Positions 7,518 to 16,009 of a DNA stretch of 50,580 nt are shown here, piece after piece. The DNA is from Aestuariicoccus sp032586235 (GTDB lineage Bacteria; Pseudomonadota; Alphaproteobacteria; Rhodobacterales; Rhodobacteraceae). The position numbers and the translations under genes are program-made. Numbering within the stretch: the stretch's first letter is position 1; every line of letters begins with the position of its first letter. Under the pieces are notes generated by a model. That model saw nothing but the letters and a program-made list of their open reading frames with translations, was not told where the DNA came from and did not search any database. The DNA is taken from assembly GCF_032586235.1 (NCBI RefSeq), contig NZ_JAWHTD010000031.1, forward strand, positions 1-50,580, written 5' to 3'.

Positions 7518-9938
7518 ATGCGGAGCAATGCCCAGGCGGTGGTGATCGGCGGCGGTGTGATCGGATGTTCGATCCTGTATCACCTTGCCAAGCTGGGCTG
7601 GACGGATGTGGTTCTGCTGGAGCGGGACGAGCTGACCAGCGGGTCGACCTGGCACGCGGCGGCCAATATCCACGGGCTGCACGACAGCACCAATATCAGC
7701 CGCCTGCAGCATTACACCATGACGCTCTACAAGGATCTGGAAGCCGAGACCGGGCAGGGCTGCGGCGTGTTCCAGCCCGGCTCGCTTTACCTGGCGCAGA
7801 CTGAGAACCGCGAGCATCAGCTGATGCTGCAGGCGGCCAAGGCCAAACTTTACGGGATGAATTTCCACCAGATCGGAAGGGATGAGGCCGAGCGGCTGCA
7901 TCCGCTGGTGGATTTCGACGGCATCCGCTGCATCATGTACGAGCCCGACGGCGGCAACGTGGACCCTTCGGGCGTGACAAACGCCTATGCCGCGGGGGCG
8001 CGGAAGCGCGGGGCCGAGATCCATCGCTTTACCCCGGTGACGGCGACGGTGCAGCAGCCCGACGGCACCTGGGTCGTCGAGACGCCCAAGGGGGCGATCC
8101 GCACCGACTGGGTGATCAACGCCGCCGGGCTCTGGGGGCGCGAGGTGGCGGCGCTGGCGGGGGTCACGCTGCCCCTGATGCCGACCGAGCATCAGTATTT
8201 CGTCACCGAGACCATCCCGCAGATCGCGGCGATGGACCGGCGGCTGCCCTCGGTCGCGGACCGGGACGGCGAATATTACCTGCGCCAGGAGGGCCAGGGC
8301 CTGCTGGTGGGCGCCTATGAGCGCGACATGCGGTTCTGGGCCGAGGACGGCACGCCTCAGGGCTTCGGGCACGAGCTGTTCGCCGACGATCTGGAGCGGA
8401 TCGAGGACAACATGATGCGCGCCATCGACCGGGTGCCGGTGGTGGGCGAGGCCGGGATCAAGCGGGTGATCAACGGGCCGATGATCTGGTCGCCGGATTC
8501 AAACGTGCTGCTGGGGCCGGTGCCCGAGCTTAAGGGCTATTTCTGCTGCAATGGCATCATCCCGGGCTTTTCGCAATCGGGCGGCATGGGGCTGATGGTG
8601 GCGCAGTGGATCGTCGAGGGCGAGATGCAGTACGACATGTTCCCCTGGGACGTGGCGCGTTTCGGCGCCTGGGCGGACAAGGCCTTTACCAAGGCGCGGG
8701 TTCAGAACCAGTATGCCCACCGTTTCGCCATCCACTACCCGAACGAAGAGCGCGCGGCCGGGCGGCCGGTGCGCACGCGGCCCGTCTTTGAGATGCAAAA
8801 GGAGATGGGCGCGGTATTCGGGCTGAACTACGGCTGGGAGCATCCGCTGTGGTTCGCCGACCAGCCCGGGGTCGAGGACACCAACGGCTTTACCCGTCAG
8901 AACTGGTGGGCGCCGGTGGGCGAGGAATGCCGGATGCTGCGCGACACCGCGGGCGTGATCGATATTTCGAACTTCGCCAAATACCGGGTGAAGGGGCCGG
9001 GGGCCGAGGATTGGCTGAACGCGCTTTTCGCCAACCGGATGCCGCGCGCCGTGGGCCGGTCGTGCCTGACGCCGCTCATTGGCAAGCGCGGCGGGATCGC
9101 GGGGGATTTCACCGTCACACGGCTGGCCGAGGATGAGTTCTGGGTCATCGGATCGGGCATGGCGGAACGCTATCACCAGAGATTTTTCCGTTCGGTTCCA
9201 TTGCCTTCTGGCACGACATTCATGTCTCTGACCGAAGGCTGGTGCGGCTTCAACGTGGCCGGGCCGCAGTCACGCGCGCTCTTGCAGCGGATGACCAATG
9301 CCTCGCTGGAGACGGCGGATTTTCCCTTTATGCGTTCGAAGATGATCGAGCTTGCTGGCGTCGAGGTGATGGCGCTGCGGGTGTCCTTTACCGGCGATCT
9401 GGGATGGGAGCTGCATTGCCGCGCCGCCGATCAGGTCCGGCTGTACACCGCGCTGATCGAGGCCGCGCGCGCCATCGGCGCGGGTCCGGTCGGCAGCCGG
9501 GCGCTGATGTCGCTGCGCATCGAGAAGGGCTATGGCTCGTGGAGCCGCGAATACAGTCCCGAATACTGGCCGCAGGAGGTGGGGCTCGCGCAATTGTGTA
9601 AACTCGACAAGGATTTCCTGAACAAGGAGGCCCTGTTGCAGGTGATCGACAATGCCCCGCGCGAACGGCTGGTGATCCTGGCGCTGGACGAGGCGGACGT
9701 GGCCGCTTCCATGGCGGACGCCACCGGAGGAGAGCCGATTTTCAAGCAAGGTCAAGGTGTTGGGCGCGTCACCTCGGGTGGATACGGGTATTCGGTCGGG
9801 CAGTCGCTGGCGCTGGGATACGTCAAGGACGCCGCGCCGGGCGACCGGGTCGAGGTCATGGTGCTGGGGCGTCCGCATGGTGCCGTCATCCTCGACAAAC
9901 CGCCCTTCGATCCGGCAGGGGAACGCCTGCGCGCCTGA
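7518..9938 (+). CDS. GcvT-type FAD-dependent oxidoreductase, paralogue of the 4930-7338 product
   Basis: An 806-residue enzyme with the same layout as its divergent neighbour. It has the FAD motif IGGGVIG at 10-16, SGSTWHAAA with His46 in the same position, and a C-terminal GcvT folate-binding region. The first 90 residues align without gaps to the neighbour, but the body is clearly diverged (TWHAAANIHG against TWHAAGGFHT), so it may have a different N-methyl substrate. The family oxidises dimethylglycine, sarcosine or related methylamines, transferring formaldehyde-level carbon to tetrahydrofolate. The gene ends 73 bases before the histidine kinase. An ancient tandem-inverted duplication is the simplest history. 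Confidence 0.85.
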   Translation: MRSNAQAVVIGGGVIGCSILYHLAKLGWTDVVLLERDELTSGSTWHAAANIHGLHDSTNISRLQHYTMTLYKDLEAETGQGCGVFQPGSLYLAQTENREHQLMLQAAKAKLYGMNFHQIGRDEAERLHPLVDFDGIRCIMYEPDGGNVDPSGVTNAYAAGARKRGAEIHRFTPVTATVQQPDGTWVVETPKGAIRTDWVINAAGLWGREVAALAGVTLPLMPTEHQYFVTETIPQIAAMDRRLPSVADRDGEYYLRQEGQGLLVGAYERDMRFWAEDGTPQGFGHELFADDLERIEDNMMRAIDRVPVVGEAGIKRVINGPMIWSPDSNVLLGPVPELKGYFCCNGIIPGFSQSGGMGLMVAQWIVEGEMQYDMFPWDVARFGAWADKAFTKARVQNQYAHRFAIHYPNEERAAGRPVRTRPVFEMQKEMGAVFGLNYGWEHPLWFADQPGVEDTNGFTRQNWWAPVGEECRMLRDTAGVIDISNFAKYRVKGPGAEDWLNALFANRMPRAVGRSCLTPLIGKRGGIAGDFTVTRLAEDEFWVIGSGMAERYHQRFFRSVPLPSGTTFMSLTEGWCGFNVAGPQSRALLQRMTNASLETADFPFMRSKMIELAGVEVMALRVSFTGDLGWELHCRAADQVRLYTALIEAARAIGAGPVGSRALMSLRIEKGYGSWSREYSPEYWPQEVGLAQLCKLDKDFLNKEALLQVIDNAPRERLVILALDEADVAASMADATGGEPIFKQGQGVGRVTSGGYGYSVGQSLALGYVKDAAPGDRVEVMVLGRPHGAVILDKPPFDPAGERLRA

Positions 9939-10011
9939 CCGCCCCGGATTTTCCTGTTTTTGCGTGCAACCCGTGATATACCGTGGGCCGGGTGACACGC
10001 GAGGACATACA

Positions 10012-11157
10012 ATGAAGGCACAGCCCCCGGCTGGGCAATCCCAGCGGCTGTCCGAACTTTATGCGTTCGGCGTTCTGGATACCGACCCCGAGGAAGAGTT
10101 CGACGATGTCGTCTCTCTCGTGGCGCGGATCTGTGACACGCCGATGGCGCTTATCTCGTTGGTGGACGAGGACCGGCAATGGTTCAAGGCCAGGGTCGGC
10201 GTGGATTCGTCGGAAACGCCGTTGGACCAGTCGATCTGCGCCCATGCGATCCTGAGCGACGACATTCTGGAAATCCACGACACCACGCTCGATCTGCGCA
10301 CGGCGGACAACCCTTTGTGCTGCGATGTCGACGGGAAGGTGCGGTTCTACGCCGGCGCGCCGCTGATCACCGAGACCGGACAGACCATCGGCACACTCTG
10401 CGTGTTGGACACCAAACCGCGCCATTTGAACGACACCCAGCGCGATACGCTGCGGGTTCTGGCGCGGCAGGTGATGCGGCAGCTGGAACTGCGCCGCGCC
10501 CTGCGCAACGAAACCATTCTGCGCGACGAGATCGACCACCGGGTGAAGAATTCGTTGCAGACGGTGCTGTCCTTCGTGCGGATCTACCGCAACCGGGTGT
10601 CCAGCGCCGAGGCCAAAGAGGCGTTCGACGCGATCGCGCGGCGGGTGTCGTCGATCGCGCAGCTGCATACCGAGCTGTATCAGACCGACGGGATCGACAC
10701 GGTGCGGCTCGATTCCTACCTGCAACGGGTGGCGCAATTGCTCAAGGGGCAGGCCCCGCGCAAGGTGCAGGTCCGCAGCGAGATCGCCGCGGTCGAAGTC
10801 GACGCCCGCACCGCGGCCTCTTTCGCGATGATCATCAGCGAATTCGCCGCCAATGCCTTTAAGCACGCCTTCCCCGCCGGCCGGCCCGGAGAGGTGCGGA
10901 TCACCGTCACCGAAAGCGACACAGGCGCGCTGCATCTGGAATGCAGCGACAACGGGGTCGGCAGCCTGCACAGCGGCACGCCGCCCAAGACCAGCGATAT
11001 CGTCAGCATCGGCACGACGCTGATGGAATCTGCCGCCGATCAGATCGGCGCGCAGATGGCGATGCAGGCCACACCGGACGGCTACCGCCTGTCGCTGGAT
11101 CTGCCCAAGGACAGCGGCAGCAGCGCCGCTACAGAGGCCGTACCTTCAACCGGGTGA
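10012..11157 (+). CDS. GAF-domain sensor histidine kinase (HWE/HisKA_2 type)
   Basis: A 381-residue soluble kinase. Residues about 20-165 form a GAF sensor domain (SELYAFGVLDTDPEEEFDD...GTLCVLDT). The phosphoacceptor box DHRVKNSLQ places the histidine at 176, and the C-terminal ATPase domain has ISEFAANAFKHAF as its N box and a later CSDNGVG. The DHRVKN box is that of HWE/HisKA_2 kinases, common in alphaproteobacterial light, redox and general-stress signalling. There is no transmembrane segment, so it senses an internal cue. The ATG at 10012 has GAGG just upstream. The same frame opens earlier, but that part overlaps the previous gene. No response regulator is adjacent. Its last 29 bases overlap the convergent neighbour. 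Confidence 0.85.
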   Translation: MKAQPPAGQSQRLSELYAFGVLDTDPEEEFDDVVSLVARICDTPMALISLVDEDRQWFKARVGVDSSETPLDQSICAHAILSDDILEIHDTTLDLRTADNPLCCDVDGKVRFYAGAPLITETGQTIGTLCVLDTKPRHLNDTQRDTLRVLARQVMRQLELRRALRNETILRDEIDHRVKNSLQTVLSFVRIYRNRVSSAEAKEAFDAIARRVSSIAQLHTELYQTDGIDTVRLDSYLQRVAQLLKGQAPRKVQVRSEIAAVEVDARTAASFAMIISEFAANAFKHAFPAGRPGEVRITVTESDTGALHLECSDNGVGSLHSGTPPKTSDIVSIGTTLMESAADQIGAQMAMQATPDGYRLSLDLPKDSGSSAATEAVPSTG

Positions 11158-12439
11158 TCCGGTTGTTTTCCCGCGCCATCACCTCGAACCGGAAGCCGTG
11201 AAAGCTGAACACCTGACCGACGGTCGGGATCGTCTGCGCCTCGTGGATCACCAGCCCCGCCACGGTGTTGGCCTCGTCGTCGGGCAGGTTCCAGTCGGTG
11301 GCGCGGTTGAAATCGCGGATCGTGGTGGCGCCGTCGATAAAATAATGCCCATCCTCGCCGCGCTTTACGGGATGGTCGCCGTAAGGGTCGAATTCGTCGG
11401 TGATCTCGCCCACGATCTCTTCGAGGATGTCCTCGAGCGTGATCAACCCCTGCAGCGCGCCGTATTCGTCCACCACCAGCGCGAAATGCGTCCGGCGGCG
11501 CAGGAACTGCCGCATCTGGTCGTCCAGCGACGTGGTGTCGGGCACGAAATAGGGCTTCATCGCCACTTCGGAGATCTGGAAATCCTTGAGCGCGTCGAAC
11601 CCCGCGCCCTCGGTCCCGGTCATCAGCTTGTACATCGCGCGCAGCAGGTCCTTGGCGTGGATCACGCCGACGATGTTTTCGGGATCCTCACGATAGACGG
11701 GCAGGCGGGTGTGGTTCGATTCAAGGCATTGCTGCAGGATGTCCTGCGGATCGGTGTCGGCGTTGATCATTTCAATGCCCGAACGGTGCAGCATGATCTC
11801 TTCCACCGTGCGCTCGCCCAGGTCGAGCGCGCCCAGGATGCGGTCGCGGTCTTCCTTTTCCACGATCCCCTCGGAATGGCCCAGCTGCAGCGCGCCCGCG
11901 ATTTCCTCGCGCACGGCGAGGATGTGGCTGTCGGGGTCGGTCTGAACGCCGAAGATCGCCAGCACGCCGCGCACAAGCACACGCACCACCTCGACCACCG
12001 GGGCAAAGATGCGCACCACCAGCCGGATCACCGGCGACACCCGCGCGGCGGCGGTTTCGGGGTTGGTGATGGCGTAGGTCTTGGGCAGCACCTCGGCAAA
12101 GATCAGCACCAGCAGCGTCATCACCAGCGTCGCCAGCGCCACGCCGGATTCGCCGAAGGCCCGCGTCAGGATCGCCGTCGCCAGCGAGGTCGCCAGGATG
12201 TTCACCAGGTTGTTGCCGAGCAGGACCGATCCGATCAGCCGCTCGTTGTCCTCGGTGATGCGCAGCGCGATCTCGGCGCCCTTCGAGCCCTTGTCGGTCG
12301 CCGCGCGCAGTTTGCCGCGCGAGGCGGCGGTCAGCGCCGTTTCGCTGCCCGAAAAGAAGGCGGACATCATCAACAACACGAGAATGGCAAGAGACGTGAT
12401 CCAGAAAGCGGCGTCGAGAGTGGTTGCGCTGGGTTCCAT
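11129..12439 (-). CDS. CNNM/CorC-HlyC family transporter with CBS domains
   Basis: A 436-residue membrane protein. The N-terminal part is a DUF21/CNNM transmembrane domain (about 1-190) with the characteristic FSGSETALTA start. Two CBS repeats follow at about 210-335 (HTRLPVY, then THFALVVDEYG...LITLEDILEEIVGEI), and a C-terminal CorC_HlyC domain is near 350-430. Members export or regulate magnesium and other divalent cations, with nucleotide binding at the CBS pair. Older names such as 'hemolysin' are misleading. An AAAGGA lies about ten bases before the ATG at 12439. The 3' end overlaps the kinase gene tail to tail by 29 bases. A divergent 70-base gap separates it from the phosphoesterase-like gene. 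Confidence 0.85.
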   Translation of the reverse strand: MEPSATTLDAAFWITSLAILVLLMMSAFFSGSETALTAASRGKLRAATDKGSKGAEIALRITEDNERLIGSVLLGNNLVNILATSLATAILTRAFGESGVALATLVMTLLVLIFAEVLPKTYAITNPETAAARVSPVIRLVVRIFAPVVEVVRVLVRGVLAIFGVQTDPDSHILAVREEIAGALQLGHSEGIVEKEDRDRILGALDLGERTVEEIMLHRSGIEMINADTDPQDILQQCLESNHTRLPVYREDPENIVGVIHAKDLLRAMYKLMTGTEGAGFDALKDFQISEVAMKPYFVPDTTSLDDQMRQFLRRRTHFALVVDEYGALQGLITLEDILEEIVGEITDEFDPYGDHPVKRGEDGHYFIDGATTIRDFNRATDWNLPDDEANTVAGLVIHEAQTIPTVGQVFSFHGFRFEVMARENNRITRLKVRPL

Positions 12440-12509
12440 CGGTCGGGCGGTCCTTTATATCTTCGGAGGGTTATGGGGGGCGGACCCTCTGCGTTCAAGA
12501 GGATAGCGG

Positions 12510-13328
12510 ATGAAGCTGCACGATCTGGGCAGGCTGGAGGGGCCGGTTCTGGCCTTTGGCGGGCCGTATTCGAACCTCCAGGCGCTTGAGGCGCTGATCG
12601 CGCGGGCCGAGGCTCTTGGGATTGGCGCGGATCGCATGATCTGCACCGGTGACGTGGTGGCCTATTGCGGCGATCCGAAAGCGACGGTCGATCTGATGCG
12701 CGCGCGGGGGATCGTGACGATCGCCGGGAATGTCGAGCGGCAGCTGGGCGCGGGGGCGCTCGATTGCGGCTGCGGCTTCGAGACGGGCAGCGCCTGCGAC
12801 CTCTTGTCGGCGGGCTGGTACGCCCACGTCAACGCCGCCACCGGCGCAGAGACCCGCCGCTGGATGGCCGATCTGCCGGATGTCGCCACCTTCACCCAGG
12901 CCGGGCGGCGCTTTGCGGTGATCCATGGCGGTGTGACCGACATCAGTCGCTTTCTCTGGCCGGTCAGCCCCGAGGCGGAGTTCACCCCGGAACTGGCCGT
13001 TTTAACCGACCTGACAGGGCCGATTGATGCCGTGATTTCAGGACATTGCGGCGTGGCCTTCATGCGCGAGGTGCAAGGGGTCCACTGGATCAACGCGGGC
13101 GTCATCGGGATGCCGCCCAACGACGGCACTGCGCGTACCGAATTCGCCGTGCTGTCCGACGGGCGGGCCGAGTTGCTCCGCCTCACGTATGACGCCGCGG
13201 CGGCCCGCACGCGCATGATCGACGCCGGCCTGACGCAAGGTTATCACGAGGCGCTGATCACCGGGTTCTGGCCGTCCGAGGACGTGCTGCCCGCGTCGAT
13301 GCGCCGTCAGTCCCGCGCCATCGGGTGA
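12510..13328 (+). CDS. Metallophosphoesterase-fold protein with altered first metal motif
   Basis: A 272-residue calcineurin-like phosphoesterase fold. The usual opening motif (D-x-H-G-N) is replaced by GGPYSN at residues 17-22, removing the metal-binding Asp and His. The second motif is kept as GDVVAYCG (Asp48), the third is GNVE (73-76) instead of GNHE, VIHGG is present, and the last is GHCG instead of GHxH. So several, but not all, of the two-metal ligands of the family are changed. It may be an inactive or one-metal relative, or use another chemistry. AGAGGA precedes the ATG. Its last 22 bases overlap the convergent xerD. The substrate is unknown. Confidence 0.75.
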   Translation: MKLHDLGRLEGPVLAFGGPYSNLQALEALIARAEALGIGADRMICTGDVVAYCGDPKATVDLMRARGIVTIAGNVERQLGAGALDCGCGFETGSACDLLSAGWYAHVNAATGAETRRWMADLPDVATFTQAGRRFAVIHGGVTDISRFLWPVSPEAEFTPELAVLTDLTGPIDAVISGHCGVAFMREVQGVHWINAGVIGMPPNDGTARTEFAVLSDGRAELLRLTYDAAAARTRMIDAGLTQGYHEALITGFWPSEDVLPASMRRQSRAIG

Positions 13329-14233
13329 TGGTCGAGCACCAGCTCTTTCAGCCGTTCTTCCAGCACATGGGTGTAGATCTCGGTTGTGGCGACGTCCGCA
13401 TGGCCCAGGAAGGTCTGGATCGCACGCAGATCGGCGCCGTTGGCAAGCAGATGCGTGGCGAAGGCGTGGCGCATGGTGTGCGGTGTGACCTTGTCCGGCG
13501 AAATCCCGGCCTTTACCGCCAGATCCTTGACCAGCATGTAAAACGCGTGCCGGGTCAGGTGCCCGGCCTTGCCCCGTGACGGAAAGAGATGCGGCGAGGG
13601 CGGCTTGCCCCGCGATTGCGCCAGGGTCTCGGCCTGGTCGCGCGCCACCAGCCAGTCGCGCAGCGCGGCGCGGGCGGGGGGCGACAGCGGCACCATCCGC
13701 TCTTTGCCGCCCTTGCCGCGGATCAGCAGCATCCGCGGATCGCCTTTCGCGGCGGCCAAGGGCAGGCCAACCAGTTCGCTCACCCGCATCCCCGTGGCAT
13801 AAAGCAGCTGCATCAGGCAGCCGTTGCGCAGTTTTTCCGAGGCGTTGCGCCCATGCTGTGCTGCGGCGTCGAGCAGGCGGTCGACCTCTTCGACCGACAG
13901 CGTCTTGGGCAGCCGCTTGTCGCGGCCCGGCCCGCTGATCTGCACCGCCGGATTGTCCTCGCGCAGGCCTTCCTCGAAGGCGAAACGGTAAAGCTGCTTG
14001 ATCGCCGAAAGGCGGCGCGCGCGGGTCGATTTCGCCAGCCCCTGCGCGTCGCAATGCACCAGGTAGCCCTCGACATCCGACCGGTCCGCGCTGGCCGGAT
14101 CGCCGCCGCGCGCGGCCAGCCAGTCGGTGAAATCCGCCAGATCGCGCGCGTAGGCGGCCAGCGTGTTCTGCGCTGCGCCGCGTTCGGCCACCTGCGCCTC
14201 GAGAAAGGCGGAAATCCAGTTGGCAGCACTCAT
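13307..14233 (-). CDS. xerD: Site-specific tyrosine recombinase XerD
   Basis: A 308-residue recombinase with the N-terminal SAM-like core-binding domain (about 1-95) and a catalytic domain holding the full residue set. These are Arg in ATGMRVSEL, Lys in RGKGGKERM, His-x-x-Arg in HTMRHAFATH, His in FLGHAD and the nucleophile Tyr in EIYTHV. Length and spacing are those of chromosomal XerD, which works with XerC at dif to resolve chromosome dimers. Mobile-element integrases are usually longer and more diverged. It starts on an ATGA overlap with the upstream exported protein gene, so the two are translationally coupled. It ends tail to tail with the phosphoesterase-like gene. Confidence 0.9.
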   Translation of the reverse strand: MSAANWISAFLEAQVAERGAAQNTLAAYARDLADFTDWLAARGGDPASADRSDVEGYLVHCDAQGLAKSTRARRLSAIKQLYRFAFEEGLREDNPAVQISGPGRDKRLPKTLSVEEVDRLLDAAAQHGRNASEKLRNGCLMQLLYATGMRVSELVGLPLAAAKGDPRMLLIRGKGGKERMVPLSPPARAALRDWLVARDQAETLAQSRGKPPSPHLFPSRGKAGHLTRHAFYMLVKDLAVKAGISPDKVTPHTMRHAFATHLLANGADLRAIQTFLGHADVATTEIYTHVLEERLKELVLDHHPMARD

Positions 14234-15759
14234 CGCCGCGCGCCCTCGTCATCCAGCAGCATCACTTGCAAGGCGGCGCGCCGCGCGGGGTCTTCAAGCC
14301 CGACGGCGCGCAGCACGGCCAGCGCGGCGGTCAGATCGCCCGGATTTCCCTCCGCGCCGCTGGAGAAAAGCGCGATGGCCTCAAGGATCGCCTCGCCCAG
14401 ACGTCCGTCGCCGAGCATGTCCTGAAGGTAGGAAGGAACGGCGGCGCCGCCGAATGCGGCGGCGACGGCGCCGGCATGGGGCAGCGTGCCGGCGGTCTCG
14501 GGCGCGCGCCCCTGGGCGACCGCCTGCAAGAGCGGCTGATCGGTCATCCGCGCGGCGGCGGCCTCGTATTCCGACGACAGCAGCGCCGCGCGCTGCGCCA
14601 GATCCGCCGCGCGGCCCTCAAGCGAGACGGGGATCAGCGCAGGGCCGGAGAGCTCTGAGAACGCCACCAGCAGCCCCGCGCTGCGCATCTGCGGCCAGAC
14701 CGTCTCCAGCGCCGGGCCGATGCGCGCGGGATCGCCGCTGCCAAGCGCCGCCTCGAAGGCCTGCAACGCCGCGACCCGGTCCCAGATGCCGCCCGAGGCG
14801 GCGGGTTTGCGCGCGCTGTAAAGCCCCAGCAGCCGGTTTTCCGAAATCGCTCCGGTGCGCGCCAGCCGTTCGCCCGCCTCGAGCTGAGCCTTCCATCCGC
14901 TGTCGCCGCCCAGATCCACGCTGGCAAAGCGCCGGGGCAGCGGCGCGGTGGGCAGCGGCTCGCCGATCGCCTCGAAGAGGCGGAATTGCAGGGCGTCGGG
15001 CCGCACCGGCGGGCGCAGATAAGGCAGGTCCTCGGCCAGTTCGGGATCGAGAAAACGTTGCAGCAGATCGGCGTCTCTGGCGCGGATCGACCCAAGCGCC
15101 GCGCCCGTTTGCAGCAGGGTCGCGGCATAGCCCCAATCGCCCTCGCGCGCGCTGCACCAGATCCGCGCGCGCAGATCGCCGCCAAGCCCGGGATCGCGGC
15201 GCAGCGCCGCGCAGGCGGCACTTGTGTCGCCCGTCAGAAGCCCCAGCTCGAACCAATAGGGCCAGAGCGCCGGGTCGGCGGGCCCCGCCCGCTCGATCAG
15301 CGCCAGCGCCGGTTCGACCACGCCGCGCTGCATCAGCGCATCGGTGCGCGCGGCCAAAAGCGAGGTCTCGCCGCCCGGATCGCGCGCCGGATCCGCCTCG
15401 GCCAGCAGCAGCGTGTTGAAGAGCGCCGAAAGCGCCGGCACCGCCGGGTCGGTCTGCCGTATCAGCGTGGCCAGGATGCGCGCGTCCGATCGCGCCCAGA
15501 GACTGCGCGGCAGCCCCGTGACCGATTGCGGCAAGAGCCCCACGCCCTCGACCGTGGGCGCATCGAGCGGCAGCGTCTCGACCTCGGGGCGCAGAGCGGT
15601 CCGTGCCACCGCGGGCTCGTCCGCGGGCGGCAAAAGGCCCGGCGCGCGCGGCGCGACGCGCTGCGCCTCGAGCCAGTCGATGGCGGAAAGCGGGTTCTGC
15701 GCGGCCAGCGGCCCCGCGAGACAGGCCAAAAGGGCCGCTTTAATCGGTATCGAATTCAA
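14230..15759 (-). CDS. Exported alanine-rich hypothetical protein
   Basis: About 509 residues if translation starts at the TTG at 15759, which gives a signal peptide (NSIPIKAALLACLAGPLAAQ, likely cut after AAQ). An ATG further upstream (15825) in the same frame would add 22 arginine-rich residues that overlap the 49-residue gene and spoil the signal, so I prefer the TTG. GAGGTG lies about ten bases before it. The rest is rich in Ala, Leu, Gly and Arg, with helical segments resembling TPR/SEL1-like repeats, but no family can be named. It overlaps xerD by ATGA and probably forms an operon with the 49-residue gene and xerD. Periplasmic location is inferred. Confidence 0.65.
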   Translation of the reverse strand: MNSIPIKAALLACLAGPLAAQNPLSAIDWLEAQRVAPRAPGLLPPADEPAVARTALRPEVETLPLDAPTVEGVGLLPQSVTGLPRSLWARSDARILATLIRQTDPAVPALSALFNTLLLAEADPARDPGGETSLLAARTDALMQRGVVEPALALIERAGPADPALWPYWFELGLLTGDTSAACAALRRDPGLGGDLRARIWCSAREGDWGYAATLLQTGAALGSIRARDADLLQRFLDPELAEDLPYLRPPVRPDALQFRLFEAIGEPLPTAPLPRRFASVDLGGDSGWKAQLEAGERLARTGAISENRLLGLYSARKPAASGGIWDRVAALQAFEAALGSGDPARIGPALETVWPQMRSAGLLVAFSELSGPALIPVSLEGRAADLAQRAALLSSEYEAAAARMTDQPLLQAVAQGRAPETAGTLPHAGAVAAAFGGAAVPSYLQDMLGDGRLGEAILEAIALFSSGAEGNPGDLTAALAVLRAVGLEDPARRAALQVMLLDDEGARR

Positions 15760-15889
15760 CAGGTTGCCGCACCTCGGTTTGCGGAGGCGAGAAATCCGCC
15801 CCGAAAAAGGGGCCCACATAGGCATAGGCGACCAGCGCCACCGCGCCCAGGGTCAAAAGATAGAACAGCCATTTGATGATGCGCCCCAT
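15740..15889 (-). CDS. 49-residue single-helix membrane protein
   Basis: A short gene reading MGRIIKWLFYLLTL, then a hydrophobic stretch to about residue 28 and a soluble acidic tail ending PVEFDTD. It has one predicted transmembrane helix with a basic N-terminus. I recognise very similar short proteins in other Rhodobacteraceae, annotated only as hypothetical. It lies upstream of the exported hypothetical protein and overlaps its proposed TTG start by 20 bases, suggesting translational coupling. It is read in a different frame from the long upstream extension of that gene. The hydrophobic pattern and overlap architecture support it. Its function is unknown. Confidence 0.7.
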   Translation of the reverse strand: MGRIIKWLFYLLTLGAVALVAYAYVGPFFGADFSPPQTEVRQPVEFDTD

Positions 15890-16009
15890 GTGTGCGTCTT
15901 CCTGCCTCTTGTTTTGCCCAACTTATAACTGGTCTTTTGCGCAAGTTCACGTCATTCACGTATGGATTGACGGATTTTGGCGGCCAATGGCCGAGAAGTG
16001 ATCGCCGCG

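Noticed and set aside
4981..7545. 854-residue plus-strand open frame opposite the flavoprotein gene
   Set aside because: Antisense shadow of a gene with full FAD and GcvT domains.
13307..14233. XerD as an island integrase
   Set aside because: Length, motif spacing and similarity are those of the housekeeping recombinase, and it is not beside the tRNA fragment.
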